Source: Chloroflexota bacterium
GTDB taxonomy: Bacteria > Chloroflexota > Anaerolineae > Anaerolineales > Anaerolineaceae
Length of the DNA: 43,948 nucleotides
Assembly (NCBI GenBank): GCA_021779955.1
Contig: JAJXZS010000012.1
Coordinates: 1-43,948, forward strand
Reading direction: 5' to 3'
The notes below the pieces were generated by a model. That model did not search any database and was not told the DNA's origin. It saw nothing but the letters and a program-made list of their open reading frames with translations. How positions within the stretch are numbered: position 1 is the stretch's first letter; each line of letters opens with the position of its first letter. Position numbers and translations under genes: made by a program. Positions 15,121-24,501 of this stretch are shown here, piece by piece.

Positions 15121-17613
15121 TTACTGGTCCTTCGATTTTCTCCGCTTGGTTCTCCCTGCGATCTTCCTTAGCGGGGATTCCTCGTTCCCATCCACGTCGC
15201 GCAACGCCAGCTTGACCACATCATCCATGTGCTGCACAAAGACCAGGTTGACGTCCTCGCGCACCTTCTTGGGTACCTCTACAAGGTCTTTCTGGTTCTT
15301 TTCGGGCAATATGATCGTCTTCAGCCCTGCGCGGTGCGCCGCGAGTATCTTTTCGCGGATTCCGCCCACGGGCAAAACGTTTCCGCGTAGCGTGATCTCG
15401 CCTGTCATCCCGATCTCCTTCCGCACTTTGCGTCCGGTAAAGGCGGAGATCAGCGCTGTCGCCATGGTGATGCCCGCGCTCGGCCCATCCTTGGGGATGG
15501 CCCCCTCCGGAATGTGAATGTGAATGTCGATATCCTCGAATAGATCTGGGTCGATATCGAATTGCTCCGCCCGCGACTTGAGATAAGAAAGCGCAGCTTG
15601 TGCAGACTCCTGCATCACGTCGCCGATCTGGCCGGTTACCTGCAGGTTACCCTTTCCCTCAAGGATTAGCACTTCCACGGGCATGATATCGCCGCCGTTC
15701 TCCGTCCAGGCAATCGCAGTAGCCACGCCGGTCTCGTCCTTGCGCTCAGCCTCCGTCATAAAGAACTCGGGCGGACCCAGGAACTTTTCGATCATGCTCG
15801 CTGTGATATGCTTGGCATACCGCTTGTGCTCAGACTTGAGCCTCGCGATCTTACGGCACAACCCTCCGATCTCGCGTTCCAGGTTGCGCACGCCGGCTTC
15901 GTATGTATATTCGCGGATCAACTTCTTCAGCGAATTCTCGTCGAAATAGATCTCGTTATCCGTCAGGCCGCTTTCTTCCAACTGCCTCGGGATCAAGAAG
16001 CGCCTTCCGATCTCGATCTTTTCCTCTTCGATATACCCTGGAAACTCGAGGATTTCCATCCGGTCGAGCAGCGCCGGTGGGATCGTTCCAAGATTGTTCG
16101 CCGTTGTGATGAACATCACTTTTGACAGATCGTAGGCGACCTCAAGATAATGATCCGAGAACGCGAAGTTCTGCTCGGGATCCAGCACTTCAAGCAGCGC
16201 AGAGGATGGGTCGCCGCGGAAATCGGACCCGATCTTGTCGATCTCGTCCAGCATGAACAACGGGTTGATCGTTCCGGCGCGTTTCATCGTCTGGATGATC
16301 CGTCCCGGTAAGGCGCCGATATACGTGCGCCTGTGACCCCGTATTTCAGCCTCATCGCGCACGCCCCCAAGCGACAGCCGCACAAACTTCCTGCCAAGAG
16401 CGGTCGCAATTGATCTTCCCAGCGAAGTCTTCCCTGTTCCCGGAGGGCCTACAAAGCACAAGATTGGCTGGCGTTCTTTCTTTGGCTTCAGGCTTTTCAC
16501 CGCAATGTACTCGAGGATGCGATCCTTGGCCTTCGCCAGGCCGTAATGGTTCTCTTCGAGAATCTTCGCAGCGTGTGCCACATCCAGGTTGTCTTCGGTT
16601 TTTTCCGACCATGGCAGATCCACGATCCAATCGATGTAACCGCGCAGTATTCCGGCTTCCGGCGCAAGGGGCGTCATCTGGTTGAGATGCTCGATCTCCT
16701 TCATCGCCGCCGCCTTGACTTCTTCGGGCATGTGCTTGGCTTCGATCTTAGCGCGTAATTCCACCAACTCATGCGCCCAAACGTCCCCTTCGCCCAGTTC
16801 ATTTTGAATCGCTTTTAGCTGCTCGCGCAGGTAGAATTCGCGTTGACTGCGGTCTACCTCTGATTGCACTCTCGACTGGATCTCATCTTCGAGCTGCAGC
16901 ACATCCAGCTCTTGTGCCAGCAGCCAGTTAACCTTCTTCAGTCTTTCTTTCGGTACAAGGATGTTGAGCAGTTCCAACCGCTCGTTGAAAGGCAGTGAAA
17001 TCGCAGTCGCGACCATATCTGCCAGCCATCCCGGTTCAGAGATATTGATCGAGAAAAGATGCGCCTCATCCGGCAGTGTCCGGTCGAGCTGTACGCACCG
17101 TTCGAAGAGATCCCGCGTCGTCCGCATCAAGGCCTCGGTCTGCCGATCGACAACTGTGCTCTCCTCGATCACTTTGCCGCGTACCCATTTGAACGGCTCT
17201 CCTTCGATAATCTCGACAACTTTGATCCTGCGCCTTCCCTGCACCAATGCAGACCCGTTGCCGTCCTGCAGATTCAGCAGCCTTCCAACAGCCACTTCCA
17301 CGCCAACGCTTTCATAATCGGTGACCTTGGGCTTTTCGATCTCGCTATCCTTGAGCACAAGCGCGATCATCGTCCCGCCCACCTTCTGGGTATGCGTGAT
17401 CGCCTCGAGATTCGCCCCTGGATTGACAAAGATCGGCGAAACCATTCGCGGAAAAACCACGATGTCGCGCATCGTCAATACCGGGCATTCGATGATGCCT
17501 TTGTCATCTACCGGTGCATCGGGGATTTGATACAACTCATCAGTGCGTTGATACAAGGCAGCGGTATATTCTTCGGGGTTATCAGGCCGCTTTTTCCATT
17601 CATCATTCTTCAT
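15121..17613 (-). CDS. lon: ATP-dependent protease La
   Basis: Cytoplasmic AAA+ serine protease that degrades misfolded and regulatory proteins. At 830 residues it has the full Lon architecture: an N-terminal LAN domain (about 40-240, starting [13 protein letters not shown]), a coiled-coil linker, the AAA+ module with Walker A GPPGTGKT (389-396) and a [17 protein letters not shown] loop, and the protease domain with catalytic Ser712 in [10 protein letters not shown] and Lys755 in GGIREKI. All key residues are present. Its ATG follows the folC stop codon directly with no intervening base, so translation is coupled. A basic tail ([11 protein letters not shown]) ends the protein. No CIRCE-like or other heat-shock operator was recognised in the region. 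Confidence 0.97.
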   Translation of the reverse strand: MKNDEWKKRPDNPEEYTAALYQRTDELYQIPDAPVDDKGIIECPVLTMRDIVVFPRMVSPIFVNPGANLEAITHTQKVGGTMIALVLKDSEIEKPKVTDYESVGVEVAVGRLLNLQDGNGSALVQGRRRIKVVEIIEGEPFKWVRGKVIEESTVVDRQTEALMRTTRDLFERCVQLDRTLPDEAHLFSINISEPGWLADMVATAISLPFNERLELLNILVPKERLKKVNWLLAQELDVLQLEDEIQSRVQSEVDRSQREFYLREQLKAIQNELGEGDVWAHELVELRAKIEAKHMPEEVKAAAMKEIEHLNQMTPLAPEAGILRGYIDWIVDLPWSEKTEDNLDVAHAAKILEENHYGLAKAKDRILEYIAVKSLKPKKERQPILCFVGPPGTGKTSLGRSIATALGRKFVRLSLGGVRDEAEIRGHRRTYIGALPGRIIQTMKRAGTINPLFMLDEIDKIGSDFRGDPSSALLEVLDPEQNFAFSDHYLEVAYDLSKVMFITTANNLGTIPPALLDRMEILEFPGYIEEEKIEIGRRFLIPRQLEESGLTDNEIYFDENSLKKLIREYTYEAGVRNLEREIGGLCRKIARLKSEHKRYAKHITASMIEKFLGPPEFFMTEAERKDETGVATAIAWTENGGDIMPVEVLILEGKGNLQVTGQIGDVMQESAQAALSYLKSRAEQFDIDPDLFEDIDIHIHIPEGAIPKDGPSAGITMATALISAFTGRKVRKEIGMTGEITLRGNVLPVGGIREKILAAHRAGLKTIILPEKNQKDLVEVPKKVREDVNLVFVQHMDDVVKLALRDVDGNEESPLRKIAGRTKRRKSKDQ

Positions 17614-19014
17614 CTAATTCACCAAACTTTCCGTTCCGATCGTTTTGTCGATATCTGGCCAGAGTTCTCTTACTGCTGCCGCCACAAAAATGCTTCCTGC
17701 GACAACGATTGCTGCATTCTTTCCTGCGTGGATCAAGGCCTGGGTTAATCCTTCTTCGATGCTTTGCGTCGCGATCGCAGGCTTGCCATATTGTTGAGCT
17801 AATTCTACCAGCTTCGCAGGGTCCATCGCCCTTGGATGAATGCTCTTTGTGGCAATGAACAGCCTCACTCTGGGGATCAACTGGTCCAGCATCCCTTTGA
17901 TATCCTTGTCCTCGGATACGCCGAAAAGAAGCACGATCGGTTTGCCGTTGAGATAATCGTCCATCGCCAGGCGCAGCTTCAGCGCAGAATCCTGGTTGTG
18001 CGCGGAATCTACCACCACGATCGGGTCGCGCTGCAGAATCTCGAACCTGCCCGCCCATTCGACCCTGGCAAATCCGTTGACAATCGCCTTCTCCGAAATC
18101 TTGATGCCTTGCTGCCTGGCCACTTCAAGCGCTGCGTACGCCGTTGCTGCATTCTGCACTTGATGGTACCCGAGCAGCGGAATCGTCAGGTGTACGGGTT
18201 CCCAGGCGATCCTTCCGCCCGATTGCACGTACTCGTTGATCAGCTCCTGGTCCTTCGCAGGCCATACGAGCAGCGACTGCCCGTCCAGTGAATGCGATGC
18301 AGGGCTGAAGAAGTAATCCCTCCCTATGAGCGTCAGCGGAGCGTTTCGCTCTTCCGCAATTCTCACCACGACGTTTTCCGCGGCCTGCATCTGGGGCGCC
18401 AGCACGACCGGCCGCCCGGGTTTGATGATGCCGGCCTTCTCGAACGCGATTTGGTCGATCGAATTGCCAAGCACATTCATGTGATCGTATGAAAGCGATG
18501 TGATGACCGATACCAGCGGGTCGACCACGTTTGTCGCGTCCAACCTGCCCCCGAGTCCCACCTCGATGACCGCGATATCGACCTTTTGGTCTGCAAATGC
18601 CATGAATCCAAGCGCAGTCGTGATCTCGAAGGTTGTCAACTCGGGCACTTCTGCAATGAAAGGCTTGAGCCGCTCCAGCAGATCGACGAAATACTCATGT
18701 TCGATCGATTTTCGGTTGATCTGAATTCGCTCGACGTAATCCTGCAGGTGTGGCGAAGTGTACAGCCCGACCTTGTACCCGGCTTCCTGCAGCACCGCCG
18801 CGATCATCGCGGCCGTCGACCCCTTCCCCTTGGTTCCAGCGATATGGATAACCGGATACGCCTTCTCAGGGTTTCCCAGCTTGTCCATCAGGTCCAGCAT
18901 GCGGCCTAAATCGAATTTTGCGGCGGATAGCCGGTCCTGGCGGGTCAGGCTGAAATCGACAAAGCTATACACATAGTCAAGGGCGCTTTGATATTTACGG
19001 TCATCGAATACCAT
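17614..19014 (-). CDS. folC: Bifunctional folylpolyglutamate synthase / dihydrofolate synthase
   Basis: Mur-ligase-type ATPase that adds glutamate to dihydropteroate and to reduced folates. At 466 residues it has the P-loop GTKGKGST (60-67), the SPHLQDYVERIQIN segment, SYDHMNVLGNSIDQIAFEKAGI and the C-terminal DSAHNQDSA. Length is slightly above the common 420-440. The ATG at 19014 lacks a clear Shine-Dalgarno; a good promoter lies 40 bp upstream. It is the first gene of a two-gene minus operon with lon, joined stop-to-start. Diverges from the DUF503 gene. Whether both activities are present cannot be read from sequence alone, but the family member is clear. Confidence 0.94.
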   Translation of the reverse strand: MVFDDRKYQSALDYVYSFVDFSLTRQDRLSAAKFDLGRMLDLMDKLGNPEKAYPVIHIAGTKGKGSTAAMIAAVLQEAGYKVGLYTSPHLQDYVERIQINRKSIEHEYFVDLLERLKPFIAEVPELTTFEITTALGFMAFADQKVDIAVIEVGLGGRLDATNVVDPLVSVITSLSYDHMNVLGNSIDQIAFEKAGIIKPGRPVVLAPQMQAAENVVVRIAEERNAPLTLIGRDYFFSPASHSLDGQSLLVWPAKDQELINEYVQSGGRIAWEPVHLTIPLLGYHQVQNAATAYAALEVARQQGIKISEKAIVNGFARVEWAGRFEILQRDPIVVVDSAHNQDSALKLRLAMDDYLNGKPIVLLFGVSEDKDIKGMLDQLIPRVRLFIATKSIHPRAMDPAKLVELAQQYGKPAIATQSIEEGLTQALIHAGKNAAIVVAGSIFVAAAVRELWPDIDKTIGTESLVN

Positions 19015-19051
19015 ATTATGATTAACCAGTCGCTTTCCATTTAGTGGTAGG

Positions 19052-19080
19052 ATTGTAATCTTGCGGCATCGTTAATGCAA
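19052..19080 (-). promoter_or_regulatory. Predicted promoter for folC-lon
   Basis: On the minus strand TTGCAT (19080-19075) and TACAAT (19057-19052) are spaced by exactly 17 bases. The start point would be near 19045, about 30 bases before the folC ATG. Confidence 0.6.
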
Positions 19081-19096
19081 GACCAACAGGTTGCGG

Positions 19097-19393
19097 ATGA
19101 ACGAGAATGGCAGTGTCAGTTTGCTTACCCTTGAATTGGACTTGGCGGGATGCAAGAGTCTCAAGGAGAAGCGCGGCATCCTCCAGCCTCTGATTTCACG
19201 GCTTCACAGGCAATTCAATATTTCCATTTCGGAAATCGGTTTCCAGGATAAGTGGGACAGATCGCTGCTCGCATGCGCCGTCGTCTCGAACGATGGCAGG
19301 TATAATCAGGAGTTGCTTGCCGCGGTGGTGAACTACATTTCGGCGCACTTTTTGACTGTCGAGGTAGTGGGATATCGGATCGAAAGCAGGTGA
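19097..19393 (+). CDS. DUF503 family protein (YlxP-like)
   Basis: A 98-residue protein matching DUF503/YlxP: LTLELDLAGCKSLKEKRGILQPLISRL at the N-terminal side, then a GFQDKWDRSLLACAVVSND core, ending in VEVVGYRIES. In other bacteria this family often sits in the infB-rbfA ribosome-assembly cluster, and its biochemical role is unassigned. Here it instead starts a plus-strand series of genes and is followed after 4 bp by an SDR gene. I use the ATG at 19097; a TTG two codons upstream is in frame but has no better ribosome site. Predicted cytoplasmic. Confidence 0.88.
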   Translation: MNENGSVSLLTLELDLAGCKSLKEKRGILQPLISRLHRQFNISISEIGFQDKWDRSLLACAVVSNDGRYNQELLAAVVNYISAHFLTVEVVGYRIESR

Positions 19394-19397
19394 AAAA

Positions 19398-20189
19398 ATG
19401 GATCTCTTGTTGAAAGGAAAGAAAGCTCTTGTGACGGGGTCCTCACACGGACTCGGGTTCGCTGTGGCTTCCATGCTTGCCGCTGAAGGCGCAGAGGTTT
19501 CGATCAATGGCCGCAATCAGGCCGCTATGGCATCGGCCCGTGACAGGATTCTTAAAGCCACAGGCGTGAACGTCCACGGCTTCACCAGCGACCTGTCGAA
19601 TGCAGGCGCGCCTGCCCGCCTGATCGATGACGCAGCTTCGGCCATGAGCGGTCTGGATATCCTCATCACAAACACAGGCGGACCTCATCCAGGCCGTTTT
19701 GAAGACTCAACAGAAGCGGATTGGCTCGGCGCTTTCAATCTGCTTTTAATGAGCCACGTGCGCATGATTCACCAGGCTTTGCCTTATCTGCGCCGCAGCA
19801 GCATCCCCTCTGTACTCACCATCACTTCTTTCGCGGTCAAGCAGCCCATTTCCAATCTGGTGCTTTCGAACAGTCTGCGTGCGGCCACGGTCGGCCTGAC
19901 CAAGACACTTGCGCTCGAGTTGGGACCTGAGGGCATTCGCTTCAACTCGATCCTGCCGGGGTGGACGGATACCGAGCGTGTCCAAACCTTGATGCAGAAT
20001 CGCGCATCTCAAAACAAGACCACGCCTGAAGAAGAATTGAAGAAGCAGGCAGCCGATATTGCCTTGGGCCGCCTTGCCACGCCTGAAGAGTTTGCGTACG
20101 CCGCAGTGTTTCTCGTCTCTCCGCGTGCCTCGTACATCACAGGTACCATGCTTTCAGTTGACGGCGGCGTGCTCAAAGGACTGTTCTAG
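19398..20189 (+). CDS. SDR-family protein with altered catalytic Tyr/Lys (BKR-like)
   Basis: A 263-residue Rossmann-fold SDR. The nucleotide loop TGSSHGLGFAV (residues about 14-24) and the NTGG strand are present. In the catalytic region the usual SSxxG...YxxSK is replaced: the protein reads ITSFAVKQP and then LVLSNSLRAATVGLTKTLALEL, so the active-site Tyr aligns with Ser and Lys with Arg. The rest (RFNSILPGWTDTER, then ITGTMLSVDGG) is standard for ketoacyl-reductase-like SDRs. A known SDR subgroup with an imperfect catalytic tetrad has this pattern, so the change is probably real and not a sequencing error. Substrate unknown. AGGTG precedes the ATG; it lies 4 bp after DUF503. Confidence 0.88.
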   Translation: MDLLLKGKKALVTGSSHGLGFAVASMLAAEGAEVSINGRNQAAMASARDRILKATGVNVHGFTSDLSNAGAPARLIDDAASAMSGLDILITNTGGPHPGRFEDSTEADWLGAFNLLLMSHVRMIHQALPYLRRSSIPSVLTITSFAVKQPISNLVLSNSLRAATVGLTKTLALELGPEGIRFNSILPGWTDTERVQTLMQNRASQNKTTPEEELKKQAADIALGRLATPEEFAYAAVFLVSPRASYITGTMLSVDGGVLKGLF

Positions 20190-20202
20190 ATTGAGGTTAT
20201 TG

Positions 20203-22074
20203 GTGGATCAAAAGGAAATCATTCGTCGAAGACTGAAACGTATCCTTCCCACGGTGCAGAAACCGGGTAGATACTTTGGTGGTGAACTCAACGCCGTTGT
20301 CAAAGAATGGCAGAGCGTCGCTGTGCACATGGCGCTCGTCTTTCCGGATATTTATGACCTCGGCCTGCCCAACCTCGGCATCATGATCCTGTACGAGCTG
20401 ATGAATCAGCGTCAGGATGTCCTGTGCGAGCGCGCTTATGCTCCATGGCTGGATATGGAAAAAGCGATGCGCGAGAACGACATTCCGCTCTATTCTCTCG
20501 AAAGTCTGCATCCGCTGTCTGAGTTCGACATCGTCGGCTTTACCCTGCCGTACGAAACCCTCTACACCAATGCCCTGAATGTGCTCGATCTCGCCAGGAT
20601 TCCGCTCAAAAGCGCAGACCGCATCGTCGGGCACCCTCTGGTGATTGCAGGCGGTCACGCCGCGTACAATCCCGAACCCATGGCACAATTCATCGATGCC
20701 TTCGTCATTGGCGAAGGGGAAGAGGTACTGCCTGAGCTCGTCGATTGCTACAAAACCTGGAAATCTTCGAACGTAAGCCGTGAAGAGCTGCTCTTGAAAC
20801 TGTCGCAGATTCAAGGTGTGTATGTCCCTTCTCTCTACCAGCCGGCTTACGATTCCGCTGGTCATCTCACCTCTCTCGCCCCAACCCGCGAGACCGTCCC
20901 CCCACGCATCCTCAAACGTATCGCCGCCGTGCTGCCGCCGCCTCCCACCCATTTCATCGTGCCTTCGATCGGCGTGGTTCACAACCGCATCGCCATCGAG
21001 ATCATGCGCGGATGCACTCGCGGCTGTCGTTTTTGCCACGCCGGCTTCATCTCCCGTCCCGTTCGCGAGCGTACTGTGGACCAGATCGTCGAAACCGTCG
21101 AGAAAGCACTCGATGCCACAGGCTACGAAGAAATCGCCCTCTTATCTCTGTCCTCCAGCGACTATACGCATATCAATGAGCTGGTCTCGGCCATCAGCTC
21201 CCGCTTTGCCGGCAAAAATCTGACCATTTCCCTTCCTTCGCTGCGCATCGACTCCTTCTCCGTCGACCTGATGGAGAATTTGCGCGGAGTTCGCCAGGGC
21301 GGTTTCACCCTGGCTCCTGAAGCAGCCACCGACAGGATGCGCAGCATCATCAACAAGCCCATCCAGTCGTCTCAGCTTCTCGAGACCGCCGAGGCAATCT
21401 ATTCTCGCGGTTGGCAGACGATCAAACTCTACTTCATGATCGGCCATCCTTCCGAAACCCTCGAGGATGTCGCTGCCATTGGGGATCTCTGCCGCGCTGT
21501 GCTCAACGTCGGACATAAAGTCATCGGCAAGCGCGCTTCTTTGCACGTTGGCGTCTCCACCTTCGTCCCCAAGCCCCACACACCCTTCCAGTGGGTGCCC
21601 TGCGACGATCCTGACAAGGTCATCGCCAAGCAGGCCGTCCTTTGGGAGAAACTCAAAGGTCCGGGCATCAAGCTCGTCTGGTCCAATCCAAAGGAAACCA
21701 TGCTCGAAGCCGTGCTCACCCGCGGCGATCGTCGTGTTGGAGATGCCATCCTCAAAGCCTGGCAAATGGGTGCCAAGTTCGATGCCTGGCAGGACCAGTA
21801 TCGCTACGAAACCTGGCTCAAAGCCTTTGAACAAAGCGGATTCGACCCCGCCTTTTACGCTTATCGTGAAAGGGACGTCGCCGAACTTCTCCCCTGGGAT
21901 CACATCAGCCCTGGCGTGAGCCGCCATTACCTGGAGAGGGAATATCGCAAGTCCCAAACCCCCGAAACGACCCCTGATTGCCGCACCAATTGCTACGGCT
22001 GCGGTATTCTGCCGGCTTTCTCTGACGAACGCCGCGAAAATCCCGGCGATCTTTGGCTCTGCCCCGAGGTCTGA
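20203..22074 (+). CDS. B12-binding-type radical SAM protein, TIGR03960 family
   Basis: A 623-residue protein. The N-terminal half (about 40-250) has a cobalamin-binding-like fold (VFPDIYDLGLPNLG, then HPLVIAGGHAAYNPEP). The radical SAM core carries the [4Fe-4S] cluster motif CTRGCRFC (Cys271, 275, 278) in a MRGCTRGCRFCHAGF context, followed by SLSSSDYTHI and a TLAPEAATDRMR segment. A C-terminal CRTNCYGCG motif may hold another metal. I choose the GTG at 20203, which has GAGG 6 bases before it; the longer frame from 20059 is inside the SDR gene. It is followed by its usual partner (TIGR03936/DUF2344) after 2 bp. The reaction is unknown; links to RNA modification or RNase-related loci in other genomes are context only. 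Confidence 0.9.
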   Translation: MDQKEIIRRRLKRILPTVQKPGRYFGGELNAVVKEWQSVAVHMALVFPDIYDLGLPNLGIMILYELMNQRQDVLCERAYAPWLDMEKAMRENDIPLYSLESLHPLSEFDIVGFTLPYETLYTNALNVLDLARIPLKSADRIVGHPLVIAGGHAAYNPEPMAQFIDAFVIGEGEEVLPELVDCYKTWKSSNVSREELLLKLSQIQGVYVPSLYQPAYDSAGHLTSLAPTRETVPPRILKRIAAVLPPPPTHFIVPSIGVVHNRIAIEIMRGCTRGCRFCHAGFISRPVRERTVDQIVETVEKALDATGYEEIALLSLSSSDYTHINELVSAISSRFAGKNLTISLPSLRIDSFSVDLMENLRGVRQGGFTLAPEAATDRMRSIINKPIQSSQLLETAEAIYSRGWQTIKLYFMIGHPSETLEDVAAIGDLCRAVLNVGHKVIGKRASLHVGVSTFVPKPHTPFQWVPCDDPDKVIAKQAVLWEKLKGPGIKLVWSNPKETMLEAVLTRGDRRVGDAILKAWQMGAKFDAWQDQYRYETWLKAFEQSGFDPAFYAYRERDVAELLPWDHISPGVSRHYLEREYRKSQTPETTPDCRTNCYGCGILPAFSDERRENPGDLWLCPEV

Positions 22075-22076
22075 CC

Positions 22077-22730
22077 ATGCAGCGAATCCGCATCCACTTC
22101 ACCAAGGGCGAAGAGCTCCAATTTACCGGTCACCTCGATCTGCATAAGATCTGGGAACGGACCTTCCGCCGCGCTCATCTCTCGCTGGCATATTCTCAGG
22201 GTTTTCACCCTCAACCCAGGATTCAGCTTGCATGCGCTCTTCCCCTCGGCTTTACCAGCACTGCTGAAATGGCTGACGTTTGGTTGGACAACGATGCTCC
22301 ACTGGATGAGATCGCTGTGATCCTCAAATCGACCGCCCAACCTGGCCTCAAGATCCACTCGCTCGAATCGATCCCGATCTACGAAATTCCTTTGCAGAAC
22401 CGCGTCACCTCGGTTATCTATCAGCTCGATTTCCTCGACCCGGTGGACAAGAACCAAATTGAAGAGAAAATCAACTCCTTGCTTGCCAAAGATCAGATTC
22501 AGCGCGAAAGGCGCGGCAAGACCTATGACCTGCGCAGCCTGGTCGAATCCGCGCAACTCTTGGACGATGCGGATCGTCTCCACATCCGATTGCAGCTTGC
22601 AGCCCGTCCTGGCGCCACCGGCCGGCCCGAGGAATTCCTGGAAGAACTGGGTATCGATCCCTTCTCGGTGGATGTTCAACGGATTGAGATCGTTCTTGCT
22701 CCGTTAGTCCAAAAGGATGTGCGCGCTTGA
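22077..22730 (+). CDS. Radical SAM-linked protein, DUF2344 / TIGR03936 family
   Basis: A 217-residue protein starting QRIRIHFTKGEELQFTGHLDL, the family hallmark, with RTFRRAHLSLAYSQGFHPQPRI next; GFHP is strongly conserved in this family. In many genomes it is fused to, or directly follows, the TIGR03960 radical SAM protein, as here (2-bp gap). The ATG at 22077 has GAGG 8 bases upstream. Its last four bases overlap the TTG used for the next gene. The partnership suggests one functional unit, probably substrate or RNA binding for the radical SAM enzyme, but no activity is established. Confidence 0.9.
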   Translation: MQRIRIHFTKGEELQFTGHLDLHKIWERTFRRAHLSLAYSQGFHPQPRIQLACALPLGFTSTAEMADVWLDNDAPLDEIAVILKSTAQPGLKIHSLESIPIYEIPLQNRVTSVIYQLDFLDPVDKNQIEEKINSLLAKDQIQRERRGKTYDLRSLVESAQLLDDADRLHIRLQLAARPGATGRPEEFLEELGIDPFSVDVQRIEIVLAPLVQKDVRA

Positions 22731-23380
22731 CTCCCGAGCCTGAGTTCGTGATGCTGCAGTGTAAGAATCCGGACTGCCGGTTTCGCTGCCCATCCAACCT
22801 CAGTGAAAAGAGTCTTCCCGTGTGCCCCATTTGCGGAAGTCCCATTGTCTCGGCAACAGCCCCTTTCACCAACCAGAAGCTTGCGCGGCCCCAAGCTGTC
22901 GAATCTCATCCTGTGTTCGAAGTTATGCTCGACAATCTGCGCAGCACGCTGAATGTCGGGTCGATCTTTCGCACCGCCGACGGCGCAGGCATCGACAGGC
23001 TCCACCTCTGCGGTACAACCCCCACGCCCGAGCATCCCAAGATTGCCAAAACCGGCCTGGGCGCCGAGTGGACCCTTCCCTGGGAAATGCACCGCAACGG
23101 TTTGGACTTCACGCGCTCGAGGCAAAATGCCGGTGTTGCGGTAATCTCCCTCGAGGCTGCTCCTTCTGCGAAATCGATTTTCGACCTCGATCTTCAGGCT
23201 TCCCGCCCGGTCTTGCTCGTCGTTGGCAACGAGGTATCGGGCATCGACCCGGGGATTCTCGAAGAATCGGATCTCGTCTGTTCGATTCCCATGTCAGGCG
23301 TTAAATCGTCTCTGAACGTGGCTGTTGCATTTGGCATTGCGGTTTATACTATAAAAAGCATCTATCGCCTTGCGATTTAG
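22727..23380 (+). CDS. SpoU/TrmH-type RNA 2'-O-methyltransferase with N-terminal zinc ribbon
   Basis: A 217-residue protein. The catalytic SPOUT domain (about 60-215) has VMLDNLRSTLNVGSIFRTADG, the NEVSGIDP motif and the C-terminal trefoil-knot sequence IPMSGVKSSLNVAVAFGIA, which together bind S-adenosylmethionine and the 2'-OH of tRNA or rRNA. Before it, residues about 10-40 hold a small zinc ribbon (CKNPDCRFRC, then CPICG), an unusual addition that may help RNA binding. The start is uncertain: TTG at 22727 (overlapping the previous stop) or GTG/ATG at 22748/22751, which would still keep the zinc ribbon. The RNA target cannot be told from sequence. Confidence 0.88.
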   Translation: MTPEPEFVMLQCKNPDCRFRCPSNLSEKSLPVCPICGSPIVSATAPFTNQKLARPQAVESHPVFEVMLDNLRSTLNVGSIFRTADGAGIDRLHLCGTTPTPEHPKIAKTGLGAEWTLPWEMHRNGLDFTRSRQNAGVAVISLEAAPSAKSIFDLDLQASRPVLLVVGNEVSGIDPGILEESDLVCSIPMSGVKSSLNVAVAFGIAVYTIKSIYRLAI

Positions 23381-23418
23381 GTAGTTGCTTGACTCTTTAT
23401 CATTTTTGAGGTGCGCCT

Positions 23419-23643
23419 ATGCCAATCTACGAATACGCATGCGCTTCTTGCGGCGCCAAATTCGACACCATGCGTCCCATGAGAGACGCCGACAAAGTCG
23501 TTGAATGCGTAAAATGCCATTCCACCCACACCAGGCGGATTCCATCTGTTTTCTTTTCCAGGACACAGGGTCGTCAAACCTCGACATCCGGCAGCAGCTG
23601 CAGCGGGTGTTCAGGCGGATCATGCAGCACATGCGGACATTGA
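23419..23643 (+). CDS. FmdB-type zinc ribbon protein
   Basis: A 74-residue protein starting MPIYEYACASCGAKFDTMRPM and continuing to CVKCHS, the zinc ribbon of the FmdB/CxxC_CxxC_SSSS family, with four ligand cysteines. A Ser/Gly/Cys-rich tail (SCSGCSGGSCSTCGH) adds extra cysteines, as is common in this family. The original FmdB label (formamide regulator) does not define function here; a transcription or RNA-associated metal-binding role is possible. GAGGTG precedes the ATG. The SDR gene follows after 3 bp. Confidence 0.9.
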   Translation: MPIYEYACASCGAKFDTMRPMRDADKVVECVKCHSTHTRRIPSVFFSRTQGRQTSTSGSSCSGCSGGSCSTCGH

Positions 23644-23646
23644 GCA

Positions 23647-24486
23647 ATGAAACCCTCCTTTTATTCAGGTAAATCGGCACTCATCACAGGCGGTTCAAGC
23701 GGCATTGGTTTCGCATTGGCGAAAGGCATTGTCGCGCAAGGTGGTAACGTGGCGATTCTGGCCCGCCGGCTTGAGATGCTTACGAGCGCAGCCGCCGGGT
23801 TGGAACAATCCAGGCAGACTCCCGGGCAGCAGATTCTCACCATCGAAGCGGATGTCACTCGCCTCGATGAACTGAACGCAGCCCTCGACTCGTACAAATC
23901 CCAATATGGCGTCCCCGATATCGTCATCAATTCAGCGGGCGTAGCCCACCCCGGAAATTTCACCGCCACTCGCCCCGAGATCTTCCACTGGATGATGGAC
24001 GTCAACTACTTTGGCACCGTCAATGTGCTCAAGAATCTCGTCCCCGATATGGAAAAGAGAAAATCGGGAACGATCGTGAATATCTCATCCATCGCCGGAT
24101 TCATTGGCGTTTACGGATACACCGCCTATGGCGCGAGCAAATTCGCGGTTCGCGGCTTTTCAGATGCGCTGCGATCTGAATTGAAAATCCATTGTATCAA
24201 GGTATCGGTCGTCTTCCCTCCAGATACCCAGACCCCTCAATTGGAATACGAAAGCAAGATCAAGCCATTTATTACCAGGGAGATCGGCGGCTCTGCCAAC
24301 CTCATGTCCGCGGATGCCGTTGCTGCTGAAGTCCTCAGCAAGGTGGCCAGGGGACGATATATCATTTTGCCCGGATCCGAAGGAAAGATATTGTTTGTCG
24401 CGCAAAATCTCCTTGGCCGCAGCATGTACTGGGTGATGGACGCGCTCATCCGCGGTGCGATTCGCAAGATTAAGTTCGGCAAATAA
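23647..24486 (+). CDS. SDR oxidoreductase, 3-ketodihydrosphingosine reductase-like
   Basis: A 279-residue classical SDR. The cofactor loop TGGSSGIGFAL (residues 14-24) is followed by ILARRLE, whose arginines fit NADPH. NSAGVAHPG, NISSIAGFIG and YGASKFAVRGF give an intact Ser-Tyr-Lys triad. The stretch VVFPPDTQTPQLEYESKIKP closely resembles the PPDTDTP region of eukaryotic 3-ketodihydrosphingosine reductase and its bacterial relatives, and the C-terminus has hydrophobic stretches (FVAQNLLGRSMYWVMDALI) that could associate with membrane. The reaction is inferred from that motif; a sphingolipid-like or other long-chain ketone substrate is plausible. No serine palmitoyltransferase gene lies in the window. 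Ends at a strong terminator. Confidence 0.85.
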   Translation: MKPSFYSGKSALITGGSSGIGFALAKGIVAQGGNVAILARRLEMLTSAAAGLEQSRQTPGQQILTIEADVTRLDELNAALDSYKSQYGVPDIVINSAGVAHPGNFTATRPEIFHWMMDVNYFGTVNVLKNLVPDMEKRKSGTIVNISSIAGFIGVYGYTAYGASKFAVRGFSDALRSELKIHCIKVSVVFPPDTQTPQLEYESKIKPFITREIGGSANLMSADAVAAEVLSKVARGRYIILPGSEGKILFVAQNLLGRSMYWVMDALIRGAIRKIKFGK

Positions 24487-24501
24487 TCCATCCTTAACGT
24501 G

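Noticed and set aside
20197-21039. 280-codon frame antisense to the radical SAM gene
   Set aside because: It is entirely covered by the opposite gene with CxxxCxxC motif, no ribosome site or known domain.
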